Shown here in pieces: positions 43,991 through 55,592 of a DNA stretch of 64,000 nucleotides (its first letter is position 1; every line of letters starts with the position of its first letter). The notes under the pieces are model-generated. The model did no database searches. It was not told the DNA's origin and saw only the letters and a list, made by a program, of their open reading frames with translations. Source of the DNA: Strobilurus pachycystidiatus. Lineage: Eukaryota; Basidiomycota; Agaricomycetes; Agaricales; Physalacriaceae. The stretch is taken from positions 930,001 to 994,000 of the forward strand of contig JAHLMK010000004.1 of assembly GCA_019915135.1 (NCBI GenBank). The letters are read 5' to 3'. Both the position numbers and the translations under genes were made by a program.

Positions 43991-44032
43991 CGTCTCTTCT
44001 TCGTTCATCCCTCTTTTTCTACGACCGCAAAA

Positions 44033-46401
44033 ATGGTGTCTTTTCCCTCTTTTGCTGTTGCTGCCACTCTTTTGTTCTCTTTGGTTCTCGCCACTCCTTC
44101 GGACCATCAATGTAAAACCCCCACCTCTCACGCTGGATCTTCCTCGTCGTCCCACCATTCAAAACCCTACAAGTCGTCTCACCCGAAGCATCCCAAGTCG
44201 GGAACGCCAAAGCCATCCGGAGGCTCGCATCCACCGCATCCGTCGCATCCATCGCACCCGTCGCATCCATCTAGGGGCTCTCAACCATATAAAGGCTCGC
44301 AGCGTTCATCAAACCTCACTTCGAATTTCGGACCGGTAGTTGATTTGGAGTACGCTGCTTATGCAGGCAACGATACTCTGGACGGCGTTGTTTTCTACGG
44401 AGGTATTCCTTACGTTCAGGCCCCCGTTGGCGAACTTCGTTTTGCTGCTCCTCAACCCCTGGATGAATGCTCGAAGAACTTGACCAACGCCGACGTTGTT
44501 GACGCCCGTAACTGGGGTCCTATTTGCATTCAACAACCCGCGGTTTCTGGAGTTGGTCAGGAAGGTGCGCGTCTAACAATCGGTTCCCTCGACGCTTCTC
44601 ATGCGAGGACAGATTGTGTGACTCTGAACGTTTGGACACCTCCCGGTACGAACTCCAAGAGCAAACTTCCTGTCTACGTCTACATCGTGTGTATCCAGAT
44701 GTAATATGTTCATTCATATATTAATCCGTGACTCTTTAGCATGGTGGAGGACACTACTATAACTCGTACGTTAATCTTCTCTTGTTGTCTCTCTTTCTCT
44801 CAGATTCACACGGTTCAGTGCCCAAGGTTTTCCAGGCAACGACTGGGTCGCTCGTTCCGATGGAGGACTAGTGGTTGTCAACCTTCAGTACCGTGTACGT
44901 CTAGAGCATCTGCGCGGTCCGAAATTCACTAACCTGCATGAATAGCTTGGTCTCCTTGGTTTCCTCGCGAGCAAGACCGTGATGGAAGATTCCAATAGCA
45001 GTGTGAACAACGGCCTGCTCGACCAACGCGCTGGTCTTGAATGGATTCAACGTAACATTGCCGCATTCGGAGGCGACCCCCAGAAAGTTACCATCGGAGG
45101 AGAGAGTTCTGTACGTATGCCACCGGTTGATTATGTTTTGTACTCACTTCGTGATAGGGTGGAGGTTCCGTCACTCTTCATCTCACTGCGTACGGTGGAG
45201 AGAAGGAACCACCCTTCCGTGCCGCTGTTATTGAAAGTGCCGGTAAGAAGACTGTCTCTTCCCGGTGTCAGTTGATACTGACCTTGTATATAGGCAATGA
45301 TCCTTTCTACACTTCTGAACACCTCGAGGAATGTTTCGGAAATGCTACTGCTTGGGTAGGCTGCGACACAGCGGAGGATGTTATGTCCTGCTGGCGCAAG
45401 ACCAATAGTACGCCTTACTTCGCATCCACGGTTTCCTCGTAACTGAGTTCTGCTGTAGTTAACACGATAATTTCCGCCGTCAACAACAGGCCTTCGAGCT
45501 GCAAGTTCATGCCTGTTATTGACGGAGACTACGTTCCTGGCATAACGACTCAGCTCCTCATGGCTGGCAATTTCTCCAAGGTGCTTTACAACTCCTGTCT
45601 GACCGTAATCGTGGCGCTCAAAACGTTCGCATAGGTTCCAATCTTGGCCGGGCATACAGCCCAGGATGCATCAACCTTCGTTGGCAAGCCCGCTGCTGTC
45701 ACGACGGACGCCGAGGTCATGGCCGCCATCGGAAAGCGTTATACCACCCTTGTATGTTACCCTCTTTCTCAGCTGGCGGGGAACGTTTCTCATAGCGAGC
45801 ATCTCTAGTCTACTGATACCCTCAATGCGATGCTGGAAACCTACCCTCCTGCTGACGAAACTACGCCATGGACATCTCAATGGGAGCGGGCAATGTACGC
45901 ATATCAGGAGAGTGAGTACGCCTGCTGGGACTACTATATCGGCAACATCAGCGGAAAGGCTGCGTACAATTACCGCTGGGATGCACCTGACCCAAATCTC
46001 ATCGCCTCTCGAGGCGAATATGTTGGAGCTACTCACACGTAGGTGTCCCGTGTTTCGTGCTCTTGGGCTTCCGCTGACCCTACCTTTGCAGTGCGGAGCT
46101 TTTCTACCTCTACGATGGAACCAATTCTGGTCCATCTGCCAGCGTTGCCCAACCTGTGTTCACTGCGTTCAACACTACTGAGGATGCCCTCGCTCGCCAA
46201 GCCGTTGCGTGGTGGTCTAGCTTCGCCCGCGACTTGAACCCCAACACATACGCTGCCGAGGGTGCACCAAAGTGGCAGGTTGCTTCCAAGGGAGGTTTCC
46301 TGGCTGCAGATTTGAATGTCAGCAGGATGATTGATCGTGGAGCGGACTATCCCAAACGCTGTGCGTGGTGGCGCAGCGTGGGCGAAGAATTGCGCCTCTA
46401 A
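44033..46401 (+). CDS. Secreted type-B carboxylesterase/lipase
   Basis: Alpha/beta hydrolase with signal peptide (MVSFPSFAVAATLLFSLVLA). A low-complexity His/Pro/Ser linker (HPPHPSHPSHPSHP) follows. The catalytic domain starts GPVVDLEYAAYAG and contains FYGGIPYVQAPVGELRF, DCVTLNVW, the oxyanion region HGGG, LGLLGFLAS, NNGLLDQRAGLEWIQRNIAA and FGGDPQKVTIGGESSGGGS, where the nucleophile serine in GESSG is formed across an intron (GTACGT...GATAG). The likely catalytic histidine region is GATHTAELFYLYDG. N-glycosylation sites (NLT, NDT, NAT, NIS) occur. About ten exons; stop 46399-46401. Probably acts on extracellular esters; substrate unknown. Confidence 0.88.
44226..44271 (+). repeat. 9-bp imperfect tandem repeat encoding (HPS)n
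   Basis: CATCCATCG/CATCCGTCG-type units repeated about five times within the linker of the carboxylesterase, encoding His-Pro-Ser. Length polymorphism would be expected. Confidence 0.75.
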
Positions 46402-46798
46402 GCTCCAAGAGGGTCATCATGATGCGGAGCTCTGTTGGATCAGTCTTACAGACTCTTACTATTCGTTTGATATGAATGATTGTTCCATGTGTCAAGTGTT
46501 TCTCACCCTCAACTTCCACGCTCCTTACTTATGCACTGGAGGCGCTGTAGACGATAGCCTCAGAATGAATATGTCCACTTAGTTGACGATTATGATTGTC
46601 ATGTACTGAGTTAATTCATACTCGAGTATATATCTATCTATTGCTATGCGCCACTTTTTCTCTTTCACTTCTGATAAACATTCATCGAGTGCGTCAGCAA
46701 AAAGCGGGAGTCGCGCTCGTAGTCTCCGTATCAGCTGATGTGTTGACGCTCCCTCAAGGAAAAAAGATAAAATTTGTATGAGTCTCTGAGTGAATACG
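46402..46798. other. Convergent 3' spacer
   Basis: Spacer between the convergent carboxylesterase and F-box-like genes. It contains a TATATATCTATCTAT tract at about 46627-46641 and nothing coding that can be supported. Confidence 0.4.
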
Positions 46799-47987
46799 CT
46801 AAACTGTATTGGCGCGAAGACGCCCATCGGGCCACTTGCGAAGGGCTTTGACAGAATCGCAATGTAGTTCAAACTCAGTACATAGGCGGATGAGTCGAGT
46901 CATAGCCTCTGAGCTCTCGTCATCGCAAGGATTCTCTTCGCCTTTCAACACGCTGACATCAACGCGTTCGAGCTTGCTCCAGAACTGTGGGCGTTGCTGC
47001 CGCAAGACGAGGAAATCGGAGATTGCGTGGCAGAGATCTGGAAGATTGTCTGCGAAGCATTCTACGTCTACTCGAGCAATGGGGGAGTGGCAGAGCGATG
47101 AAGCAGAAAGGGTAGGCGCGAGCGAGTCGGGTGGGAAGTCAGGAGTTGTGTGAAGCCTTGTCAGTGCGGGACAGGGCGCTCGCGGAGGAGCAGACACCCC
47201 GAGTGATACATGCTCAACGCTTGTAGCAACGCGAGTCAGGACCCCATCCGCATCTGGACCGTCAAGCTCAACATGTTCCAGATGGCAGAATACGGGCACC
47301 GTCTCCCAGCGCCCATCATTGAGCGGGGTGTCGCGGACCACGAGTGATTTGAGCGAGGTAATGCGTAATATGTTTGGTAGAGCGAGGTCCGATCCTAGAA
47401 CGGGGTGTGGCGGTATGTCATTGTCGTTCTGGACGACCGGGAAAAACAGCGCTGGTGCATGGAGTGCCGATCGAGTTATGCCCGATAATGTGAGAGATGA
47501 AAGGGACGGAAGGGATAAGCATAAGGATACCACGAGGCGCTCGCTAAGGGGTTTGAAAGCCAGCGGGTCGATGTGTGTTAAGCTCAGCTTTTGAAGCTGC
47601 GGGAGCGAAGGGGACAGAATAGCCGGTGTAAGTCGTCCCGCAGAGGTAATCATCAGTGCCCTCAAGCGCGGGGTCTGGACAAGGAGCGAACAGAGTTCAC
47701 TATCCCCGCTTCCAGACAGATCAACAGTAACAGATATTGTTCGTGTCAAGTAGGATGCCGGTACATGGGCCAATAGAGAGCTCAGATTCTTGACTGAAGT
47801 GAGCTTAATGGTCTGCGATTTGAACTTCAGTTTCCGGATGAGGAGTTTGAACCGCAACTCTGACCTTGAAGAGAACTTCTATGCAAAGATCGTACGACAG
47901 ACGGTCAACCTGGGCCAGAGGATATGCATCATCGAGATCAGCTACAATAGCATGCTTCAGCTCGAGAGGGAGTGCTTGCCAGGACAT
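46799..47987 (-). CDS. F-box-like protein with leucine-rich C-terminal region
   Basis: The N-terminal exon encodes MSWQALPLELKHAIVADLDD, AYPLAQVDRLSYDLCIEVLF, an F-box-like helix set. A 50-nt intron (GTCAGA...TCGCAG) joins it to KTIKLTSVKNLSSLLAHVP. The long second exon is rich in leucines with irregular repeats (LQKLSLTHIDPLAF, LSSLTLSGITRSAL, LKSLVVRDTPL, LEHVELDGPDADG), as in mushroom F-box proteins that are thought to recruit substrates to SCF ubiquitin ligases. The start at 47987 is preferred because LPLELKHAIV follows immediately; an upstream in-frame ATG lies at 48041. Target unknown. Confidence 0.75.
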
Positions 47988-49527
47988 TGTTGACGGGATG
48001 CGGGTTGGCTTCGCTGGACAAAGAATGCTTTTTATGTTCAATAGCTAAGCACTCCGACGTCCACGATGTCCGCCATAGAAGGATTTCAGGAAAGCTTCCG
48101 GAGGGCAACAGCGAACAACAATCAAGATCGACGTCAACAAGCTAATAAATTACCTGAACAGCCCACTGGCAACCGTACTCATCGGAAAGAGAATACTCGG
48201 CATATGCCTGAATTCATTGTAGATGGCCGGTCATTTCTGCGCTTCTTCCTTCCTGCTGAGTCCAGGTGTATAGGAAACGCACATCACAAGCAGTTTTCCC
48301 GCGGCCGACGTGACCGCAGATTGCGTACTCCTTCTTGATGGTTTTATCCTCTGCGTCGTCTGACTGTTGTTATATATGTCTTCGTGGTTGGTATGTTGTA
48401 TGGAGATCTCCAAGGCTCGGGTACACTGCGCGATGACCTCCTGAAAACTTCGTACGATCTCAGAGATTCGATTTGTAACATCATTGCGCATAACAACGCA
48501 CTCACGAGATTATGGGTTTTGGGAGGTTGCGAGCTGTAATGCCGTCAGTAGACCGACATTGGCTGCGATCAAAGGCCCTGGTGGATGCGCGAGGGAACAA
48601 AAGGACCGTTTCAGCTTTCGGCTACCGAAGCGTAACGGTGGGCGGTCATACCACGAGGTGACTCTGTCGGAGATGCCTGTGCAGCGGAACAAAGTGCCTT
48701 CATCTCCGCCCCCACTTCCGTTGTTCCTGTTCGTAATTACCCGGCGGGATAATCAGACACCGTACTGAACTTCTGAATCGTCGAAGTCGGAGCTACGAAG
48801 GCCATCGGTACATGACACGCAGCGCCGCTAGAAATCCGACAACAGACTCTACTTAGCTTGGTTGCCAACGGCTGTAAACGCACAGCCCACTACATGTAGC
48901 CAAAGGAGCTTTTACTGGGCGGTGTTTTCGTGGTTCAAGACCAATCAAGGCAGGTCAAAAAACAAGAGAGCCGTCATCAAGACGAATGTGGGCGCTGAAG
49001 TGCCGAAGATTCGACTCATACCATGTCACCTTCAAGATGAACGAAAGGAGATTGCCTCCCGGATCTGGTTGAGACGATGCTAGGGTGCAATATAGCTGAG
49101 TCGTCGCTCAAAAAAGCATGGGCTGTCGAATACGGCGATGGAAGGACTTACTGGCGTTCAAGGAGCATTGGAAGAGTTCGAAGACAACTCGAGGTGAACG
49201 ATGAGTATAGCCTCAATCAAATACAGATACGGACGTCGCGGTGCCAACGAGGACAGCACTAGTCTTGACCAGACGTAGTTCCGATTCGATCGAGACAGGC
49301 AAATTGAACCCAAATAAAGCATATGATTCCAGAGTCACGTTTCGTGCGCCACATGTGTCGTGCACACCACTGCCACCCAACTGCCACCAGTGACCAGATG
49401 TATCGTAACGCGCCCGCCGCCCGTCGACTTGCTGCCGAACAGTCTTCTGATCTTTGATGCCGATGACAGCTAAGCCTGGGAGAATCTCCTCCCCATCCAT
49501 TCCCTCAAGCTCCCATCTATCAGGACC
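47988..49527. other. Intergenic region, about 1.5 kb
   Basis: No confident gene. A minus-strand frame at 48231-48491 (ISEIVRSFQEVIAQCTRALE) looks helical, and a second frame lies at 48510-48692, so a decayed or poorly modelled minus-strand gene between about 48.2 and 48.8 kb is possible. It includes the upstream region of the epoxide hydrolase. Confidence 0.35.
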
Positions 49528-51139
49528 ATGCCAGCTGGAACCCCCTTCAAAATATCTGTCTCTGAGGAGAAGATAGACCTTCTTCGTCGTAAACTTGATC
49601 TTGCGACGCTCCCCGATGAGATAGACGAAGCTGGCTGGAGCTATGGAGCTCCTCTAGTGGATATCCGTCGTCTCGTGAGCTATTGGAAGGACGAGTTCGA
49701 CTGGCGCGCTCAGGAAGCAGCAATCAATGCTGATCTTCCCCAGTTCACACAGGATATAAGCGTCGAGGGCTTTGGTCCGCTCAATATACATTATATTCAC
49801 CAAACGAGCAAGGTAGCGGATGCCATACCGATTCTCTTCATTCACGGGTGTACGTGGTCCGCGCTATACCGTTACCTGTCCATCCAAGACGACGATGCTC
49901 TACAGGGCCTGGAAGCTTCATTGAAGTTCTTAAAATCCTCCCACTCTTGACGGCTACCGACCCAGAACAGCCTAGTTTCCACGTCGTCGCTCCTAGCTTA
50001 CCAGGTTTTGGCTTTTCTCAAGCTCCTTCCAGGAAGGGCTTCTCCATGCCTCAGTACGCTGAGGTACAATCTTTGTCGAATCGAGCGTTCGACCTCTTGA
50101 CACCACATACAGGTGGGACACAAATTGATGATCTCTCTGGGATATGATGAATATGGTAACAAGACTGTCGAATATATTGGGCCATACTCAATGATATTTA
50201 CTTCCAGTTACCCAAGGGGGCGACTGGGGGCACATGGTGAATACATTGACTTCTTGTCCCTTCGCGGCTCAGATCGTGCAGATTACCCGTCAAATGGCCT
50301 TTAAGTATGGTCCCAAGCATGTCAAAGCCTGGCACACCAATATGCCAATGTCCGTTACAGTCTATTCGTTTGGAAGTATGCGCTTACCAGGCGCAGGGGA
50401 TACGCGCCGCCTCTGATTACCAACCCGCTTCTGTATATTCAGCACACGCTGACGCCGTACACCGCCGCTGAAAAAGCTGGCATGAAACGATCTCACTGGC
50501 TCGAGACGCAAGGTTTAGGTTACTTCTTTCAGCAATCGACCCAGCCTCAAACTCTAGGTCAATTCCTCGATGAACGTACTGTCTCCATACTGACGTAGAT
50601 CAGGGTATTCGCTTGCCGATTCGCCCGTCGGTCTCTTGGCGTGGATCTACGAGAAACTTCACGTCTGGACTGATAGCTATCCGTGGACGGACGACGAAGG
50701 TGTGCTAGCTCTTCCGGTCCTCAGCAGTTCGCCGTTGATTCTTATCGTCAGTTCTAACTTGGATATCCATCTTCCTCTTCTCGAAAGCGGGAGCAGCGGC
50801 TTCCACCAGGATCTATTACGAGCTCCACCAGCAGGGTGGACTACCGAGTGTTATATCCCTCAAGCCTTCGATTCCAATGGGTATCTCATTATTCCCAAAA
50901 GAGCTCCTGACCCGCCCACTCTCGTGAGTCTTTCTCTCCCGAATAGGCGGCTTCTCACATACAGATCACATAGGTGGTACAAAGTCAACGCGAATCTGGT
51001 TTGGAGTAACACGTCCCACGCGAAAGGTGGTCATTTTGCTGCATATGAGCAACCCGAGGCGTTGGTGAAGGATATACAGACGATGTTCGGGAAAGGCGGA
51101 CCTGCATTCGGCGTTGTGCCAGGGAAAACGGGATACTAA
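49528..51139 (+). CDS. Microsomal-type epoxide hydrolase
   Basis: Alpha/beta hydrolase with the N-terminal EHN domain: PFKISVSEEKIDLLRRKLDL, SYWKDEFDWRAQEAAINADL. The core gives IPILFIHGWPGSFIEVLKIL (HGWP oxyanion motif restored by an intron at 49850-49905), HVVAPSLPGFGFS and QGGDWGH, where the aspartate is the nucleophile. Near the C-terminus SHAKGGHFAAYEQPEALVKD supplies the catalytic histidine. At least six introns; stop 51137-51139. The family opens epoxides to diols, in detoxification or secondary metabolism. Convergent with the thioesterase, 124 bp apart. Confidence 0.85.
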
Positions 51140-51263
51140 ACCCACTGCCCAGGAGATGTAGGCAATAGCGTGGAATGTGTATTGTATGCACAAACGAGGT
51201 CTGTATTATAATATCTATGAGGTCGTAAGGAATCCGAATGTCATCTACTGTGTCCGCGTGTAA

Positions 51264-52269
51264 TTAAGTAATGTTGAGCACCTTGCCATCGGCAGCTGGT
51301 GCGGGCGCTATGAGAGGAGAACCCAACGCCTGGTTGATCTGCTTCTTGTTGAGTAGATGAGCGTATCTAGGCTGCACAAACATGGACCTAAAAGGAGAAA
51401 CAGCTGTCAGACACAGCAAACACAAAATTTAGCAAGACGACGTACGTGGCCTCAACCAGGACCTTGCCATTCACATCTTCCATGGTACCCGACACCCAGA
51501 TCTTTCGTCCTTTGAGCTCGTCTACCTTCGTCTTTATGATGACGAACTGGTCGGCGCGAGTGGGAGCTCTGTAGTTCACGGTAAGGCTTGCTGTGACGGC
51601 AACCTTTTCTGGGAAATGAACGAGAGCCTACAAAGCGTAAGAATAGAGATGTTAATCTAGTGGAAGTCCACATACCTCCCTCCCTAGACTTTCGTCGAGT
51701 ATCGTGGCCAAGAGTCCACCGTGAACGATACCGTCATGTCCGCACACCCCCCTCCCCAAATGAACCAATATCCACGCCTCGGTCTCGTCTTTCCTCGCTC
51801 TGACCAAAGGCGGTATAGCCAGTTTCCCCGGACCACGCAGTGCACCGCCAGTTAAGTGATTCACCCGTCGTTCCGGAGGATAGTCGGCGTATGGCCGAGT
51901 TTCATACCACTCGTCGGCATCTGCTGCCTCCCGCTTCTCTCGTAAGACTGGTAAACTCTGCAACGCCTGCTCTAAATTATTGGTATGTTCGATTGCTTCG
52001 GGGGACTCTAGATCGTTTATAGGCGGCGGAGCATGTAAAGGGTACAGCATTCTAAGCTCCTCCGGAGGGTATAATGTACCAGCAAAGTATAAACCGAGGC
52101 CACCGAGCCCGCCCAGTACATAACGAGAGCGTGGTGTCCGTGGGGGCGGATGTGGGTGCTGGTGGGGAGGTGGATGGGCGCGGCCACTCATTTGACGCAC
52201 TGTGGAACCAGCAGATGTGTGGCGGGGTGTGGCATGGCGGACAAGTCCTGCCCGCAAGGCATTGAACAT
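51264..52269 (-). CDS. Hotdog-fold thioesterase, probably mitochondrial (THEM4/PaaI-like)
   Basis: The N-terminus is basic (MFNALRAGLVRHATPRHTS), followed by a His/Pro-rich stretch and a short hydrophobic segment (YVLGGLGGLGLYFAGTLY), consistent with mitochondrial inner-membrane or matrix targeting. The hotdog domain has GHDGIVHGGLLATILDESLG, the HGG motif and acidic residue typical of THEM4-type acyl-CoA thioesterases, then ALVHFPEKVAVTASLTVNYR, APTRADQFVIIKTKVDELKG and KIWVSGTMEDVNGKVLVEAT. The last exon reads MFVQPRYAHLLNKKQINQAL and ends DGKVLNIT. Three introns. Substrate not predictable. Confidence 0.83.
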
Positions 52270-52699
52270 GATGGTGGTGGTAAGTACAAGAGGAACGATT
52301 GGTAATTTTTCTTAATGCGTCGGTTCAGGGCCGCCGGGTATAATGATAACCGATACCGGAGTCTTCACCCCCGCAGGACACTGAGGCCTAGTAATTGGCG
52401 AACCGGTGTTTTATGCTGCGATCTTCAAGCATAAGGATATGATCATGATCTCCTTCAATAGAATGTAGTCGCTTATGATTCCAGATCTCAGTCCTTACTC
52501 TTTGCTGGAATTTCATTGAAAAGATAAAAAGGCAGTCAACAGCCTGAGGACATCATACTCTTGCGACAAACTTCAACACGTATTCGATACATGTCCAGTA
52601 GCGGCGCATCGTCGTAGAGATACAGTCAATCCATTTATATTTCCTCAGACAGATACCACTATTGGTTCTACTTAGTACTCAGCGCTCCGGGTTTGCATC
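52270..52699. other. Intergenic region, nothing supported
   Basis: Promoter side of the thioesterase gene and 3' side of the zinc-cluster regulator. Confidence 0.4.
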
Positions 52700-54710
52700 T
52701 CAAATGGCAGAATACGCTTCGTTGATCTGATGCAGATGGTAACCTGTATAATGATTGTCAGAGGCTGCATGATGAACTGAGATGGTCTCTTACGAATAAG
52801 CACACAGCTTCGTGACAATGGCTGCATGTCTCGAAGCCCATTCTCGATGATCAATCGAAGGTCTTTCTCACAACTCGATGGCTCACTAGTGGAGTCACGA
52901 CGAGACCGCATCGTCGAGACTTCCTCGAAAAGCACCCTACTAGCCATTATCCAAACTGTCTGTTTGATTTGAGTGAGCATGTTTCTGAGACGAGATAATG
53001 GAAAGCCTACTCCGAGAAGAGGGTTGATAAACTGCGTCTTCGCCCCCAACCGAATGGCCGACACCATGCGAAATATCGTCAGTGAAGAGTTCAAAACCTT
53101 CTGCTTGGATTCCTGGCTGGAATTGACAAGCGGCCCGTGGAGCTGAATGATTGCAGCATAAGTCAAACTGTGGGTAAGGAACAGCGTGCGCATCTTGGCT
53201 GGCGTCCGATCTGGTAATTGATCCGGCGGAATGAGCTGATCCCTCAACTTCTCGGAAAGCCCGGAGAGTATCGCGAAGTGAGCAAAGAATCTGTCAGACT
53301 CTCCGGGCGTCATATCTGCGAGCGTTAACAACATCAGTCATGCTGATATGCTCTCTCCGTCATGGAGAACTCACTTGGTTTCCAAGTCCCCACCAAAGCG
53401 TTGGAGCGCTGCCATAGAATCGTCGCCTTGCTGGAAACGGCGAGAAGTGAAGTATCATCCCCGCCTGACGGAGGATCTCCATTCAGGAATCTCCTGATAG
53501 TAGAGCTGCTACGCAAGTCTCGTGGATAGCCGCCCTGCACAAATTGAAAATCCACCAGTCGCTCCGAGAAGAGCGGCGTACCTTTCTGTACTCTTCTTTC
53601 TCTAGTGGCCAGGGAGTGTCGAGTTGGCCGTTCAAGACAGTCGTAGGACAGCTCACGTTGGGCTCCGAAGCAAGTGCGACAGCCCATCCTTTATCCAAAA
53701 TCACCCCCATCCAGCATGCATCGACTCGCTCTCCCTCTGCAATAGGATCTGACGTCGGTGCCATCGTTTCAATATTGCGTTGAACGGGGTTACTTGACCG
53801 AATCTTGGTGAAGCCTGCAGCAACGCCAATCGACATTGCCGCCGAGACGTGATACTTGCCCTCAAGAAAACGACCACTCGAGAAGAAGTAGTACGCGAGG
53901 AGATATTCGGTTTGAATTGTTTGGATGACGTTGTCTGGATGGGATCCTGAGAGCGCCACCGAAGCTTGCGAGACTGCACGCTGGAGATACGCCTGCTGCT
54001 CTGCCATGGCGGAGGCATTCCCAAAGAAGTGGAGTCCCCATAGATACACCGCTGTCAGCAGGGCAGGGATAGGTCTCGACGAATGTCCGTAAGGCTGGTC
54101 AACCAATGCAGACATCCTAAATCGAACGGGGTCTAGAAAGAATCCCACTTCGGAGGCGAAACTCAGAAACTTGTCGATCCTGATAGACATATTGATGGAT
54201 CACTAACTGAATATATAGAGGGGGAGACGGAGGACTTACAAGACCGATCTCATTTCTGCAGGAGGTTCAGGCATCGAGGCCCACCCTTTATCAGATTGCT
54301 CCGGATCTGGTACTACGCGTTGTCAAGCGGAAGCAAAGGTTGAGCAAGAAAAATAATTTATACCTGGCTCGGACTGGAGGTATGGATGATGAAGATATAC
54401 CGGCGATCCTGCGGCCAATTCAGGATGCTCTAATTCGTAGATGCGCGCCTCAACACGGGCAATGTTTTCCTCGAGGATTTCAGCTCGCGAACGTCCTTGC
54501 TTGTCGGTATATTCACAGTCCTCTGGAGTGCTGGTACGTCCACATTGGTTACAAACTGGGCGAGCGCCATCGCATCGCTAGAGCATCTCGATTAGAGTGC
54601 AAGGCAAGGAGAATATCTTTTCGGCTGACCATCTTTCGTCTGCGGCAGTGAATGCATGCTTGTCCTCTCCCGAGTGACGAGCTCCTGCTCTCAGATGAAG
54701 ATCTAGACAT
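52700..54710 (-). CDS. Zn2Cys6 fungal-specific transcription factor
   Basis: Nuclear DNA-binding regulator. The start exon reads MSRSSSESRSSSLGRGQACI and splices (GTCAGC...CTCTAG) to RCDGARPVCNQC, giving the complete cluster C-x2-C-x6-C-x6-C-x2-C-x8-C, then SRAEILEENIARVEARIYEL, a coiled-coil linker. The middle region is the fungal_trans type: FASEVGFFLDPVRFRMSAL, AYLQRAVSQASVAL, QTEYLLAYYFFSSGRFLEGK and YHVSAAMSIGVAAGF. Later exons: DRFFAHFAILSGLSEKLRDQ and TLFLTHSLTYAAIIQLHGPL. The last exon ends YHLHQINEAYSAI at stop 52700-52702; skipping that intron (GTAAGA...ATACAG) gives an unrelated tail. About seven exons. Target genes unknown; the divergent neighbour is far away. Confidence 0.85.
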
Positions 54711-55592
54711 AGACGAAGAAGGGGGGAAGACGACAATTGGTTGGTGCTTTTTCGACTTGGCCAGTCATCCCTTAAATAATGTGCACGACGCGTATGAGAG
54801 GTCAAACACCACATTTGGAAGATTCAATACTTCATGGAAGAGGATGATCTTCGTGACGTTCCGCCAGGAGGTTTGTCATTGTAGGCGTGTGCAGTATTTC
54901 GCGACCGAGTGATTAGCTCAGTCACCAAGGCGCGTCACAGTCCATATTCGGAAGTACGTCGTCCACGCCTCAGCATTCAAGCTTCAAGAGTCTGTCAGTA
55001 GACGTGACAACGCTGAAAAATCGTTACTAACCCGACCCACTTTGAGGAGCTGTAAGTGCATGATGCTGATCCCGTAGGTCTAACGGGCATATGATCTTCA
55101 TGTTCACACGGATGTTTCTGCCCATGTCATTGAAGAGCCACAGGCACCTACACCTCAGCGAGATGAGCCGTGATCGGAACAAGAGGAAACGCAGCGAAGG
55201 ACTCCGGAGAGAAGAGCGAAAAACCGGACTCCGGCGAACAAAGACGCGGCTCGGTGATACTCGAGGGTGATCGATGGAAACAAGTGGGTACTGTGAGAAA
55301 CGCAAGGGGAGGCACGGGCGGGGAGCACGGGGTAAGCCTATTCGAGGCTCTAAACTGAGCCATGGTCGCTTAGGATGGACAACGAATTCAGGATCGTACA
55401 AAGCATGCTACGCGGCCAACAGGTTAGAGGACAAAAGGCGAATAGAACGGGTTTCAGGCGAACTGAGATAGAGTTGTATTTGTCTTCAGTATTTTCTGTG
55501 TGAGGATAAATGTCGTGTATTGCAGCGGAGTGCGCAGGGAAACTCACCGGTATGTAACTACCCAAGTTCTAGGTTTCCGTAGGTAAAACATC
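54711..55592. other. Intergenic region, nothing supported
   Basis: About 0.9 kb upstream of the zinc-cluster regulator and downstream of TRM44. A D-arm-like word (TAGCTCAGT at about 54914-54922) is not part of a foldable tRNA. A minus-strand frame (55027-55401) shows only low complexity. Confidence 0.4.

Larger units (their letters stand above)
42221..44032. other. Intergenic region, about 1.8 kb, with short repeats
   Basis: The largest gene-free stretch in the window. No open frame has a recognisable family. It contains short tandem duplications (43094-43113 and, at about 42505-42522, CTCTCAGTC twice), the CTAT repeat at 43917-43937 and the promoter of the carboxylesterase gene. Confidence 0.45.

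Noticed and set aside
42221..44032. Possible transposon remnant
   Set aside because: Short tandem words are present, but no terminal inverted repeats, LTRs or transposase/reverse transcriptase fragments could be found by eye.
48231..48692. Possible minus-strand gene upstream of the epoxide hydrolase
   Set aside because: Helical-looking frames exist, but no consistent exon chain or family pattern could be built; kept only as a note in the intergenic entry.
54905..54975. Possible tRNA (TAGCTCAGT word)
   Set aside because: No matching acceptor stem, anticodon arm or T-arm GGTTCGA in the right place.
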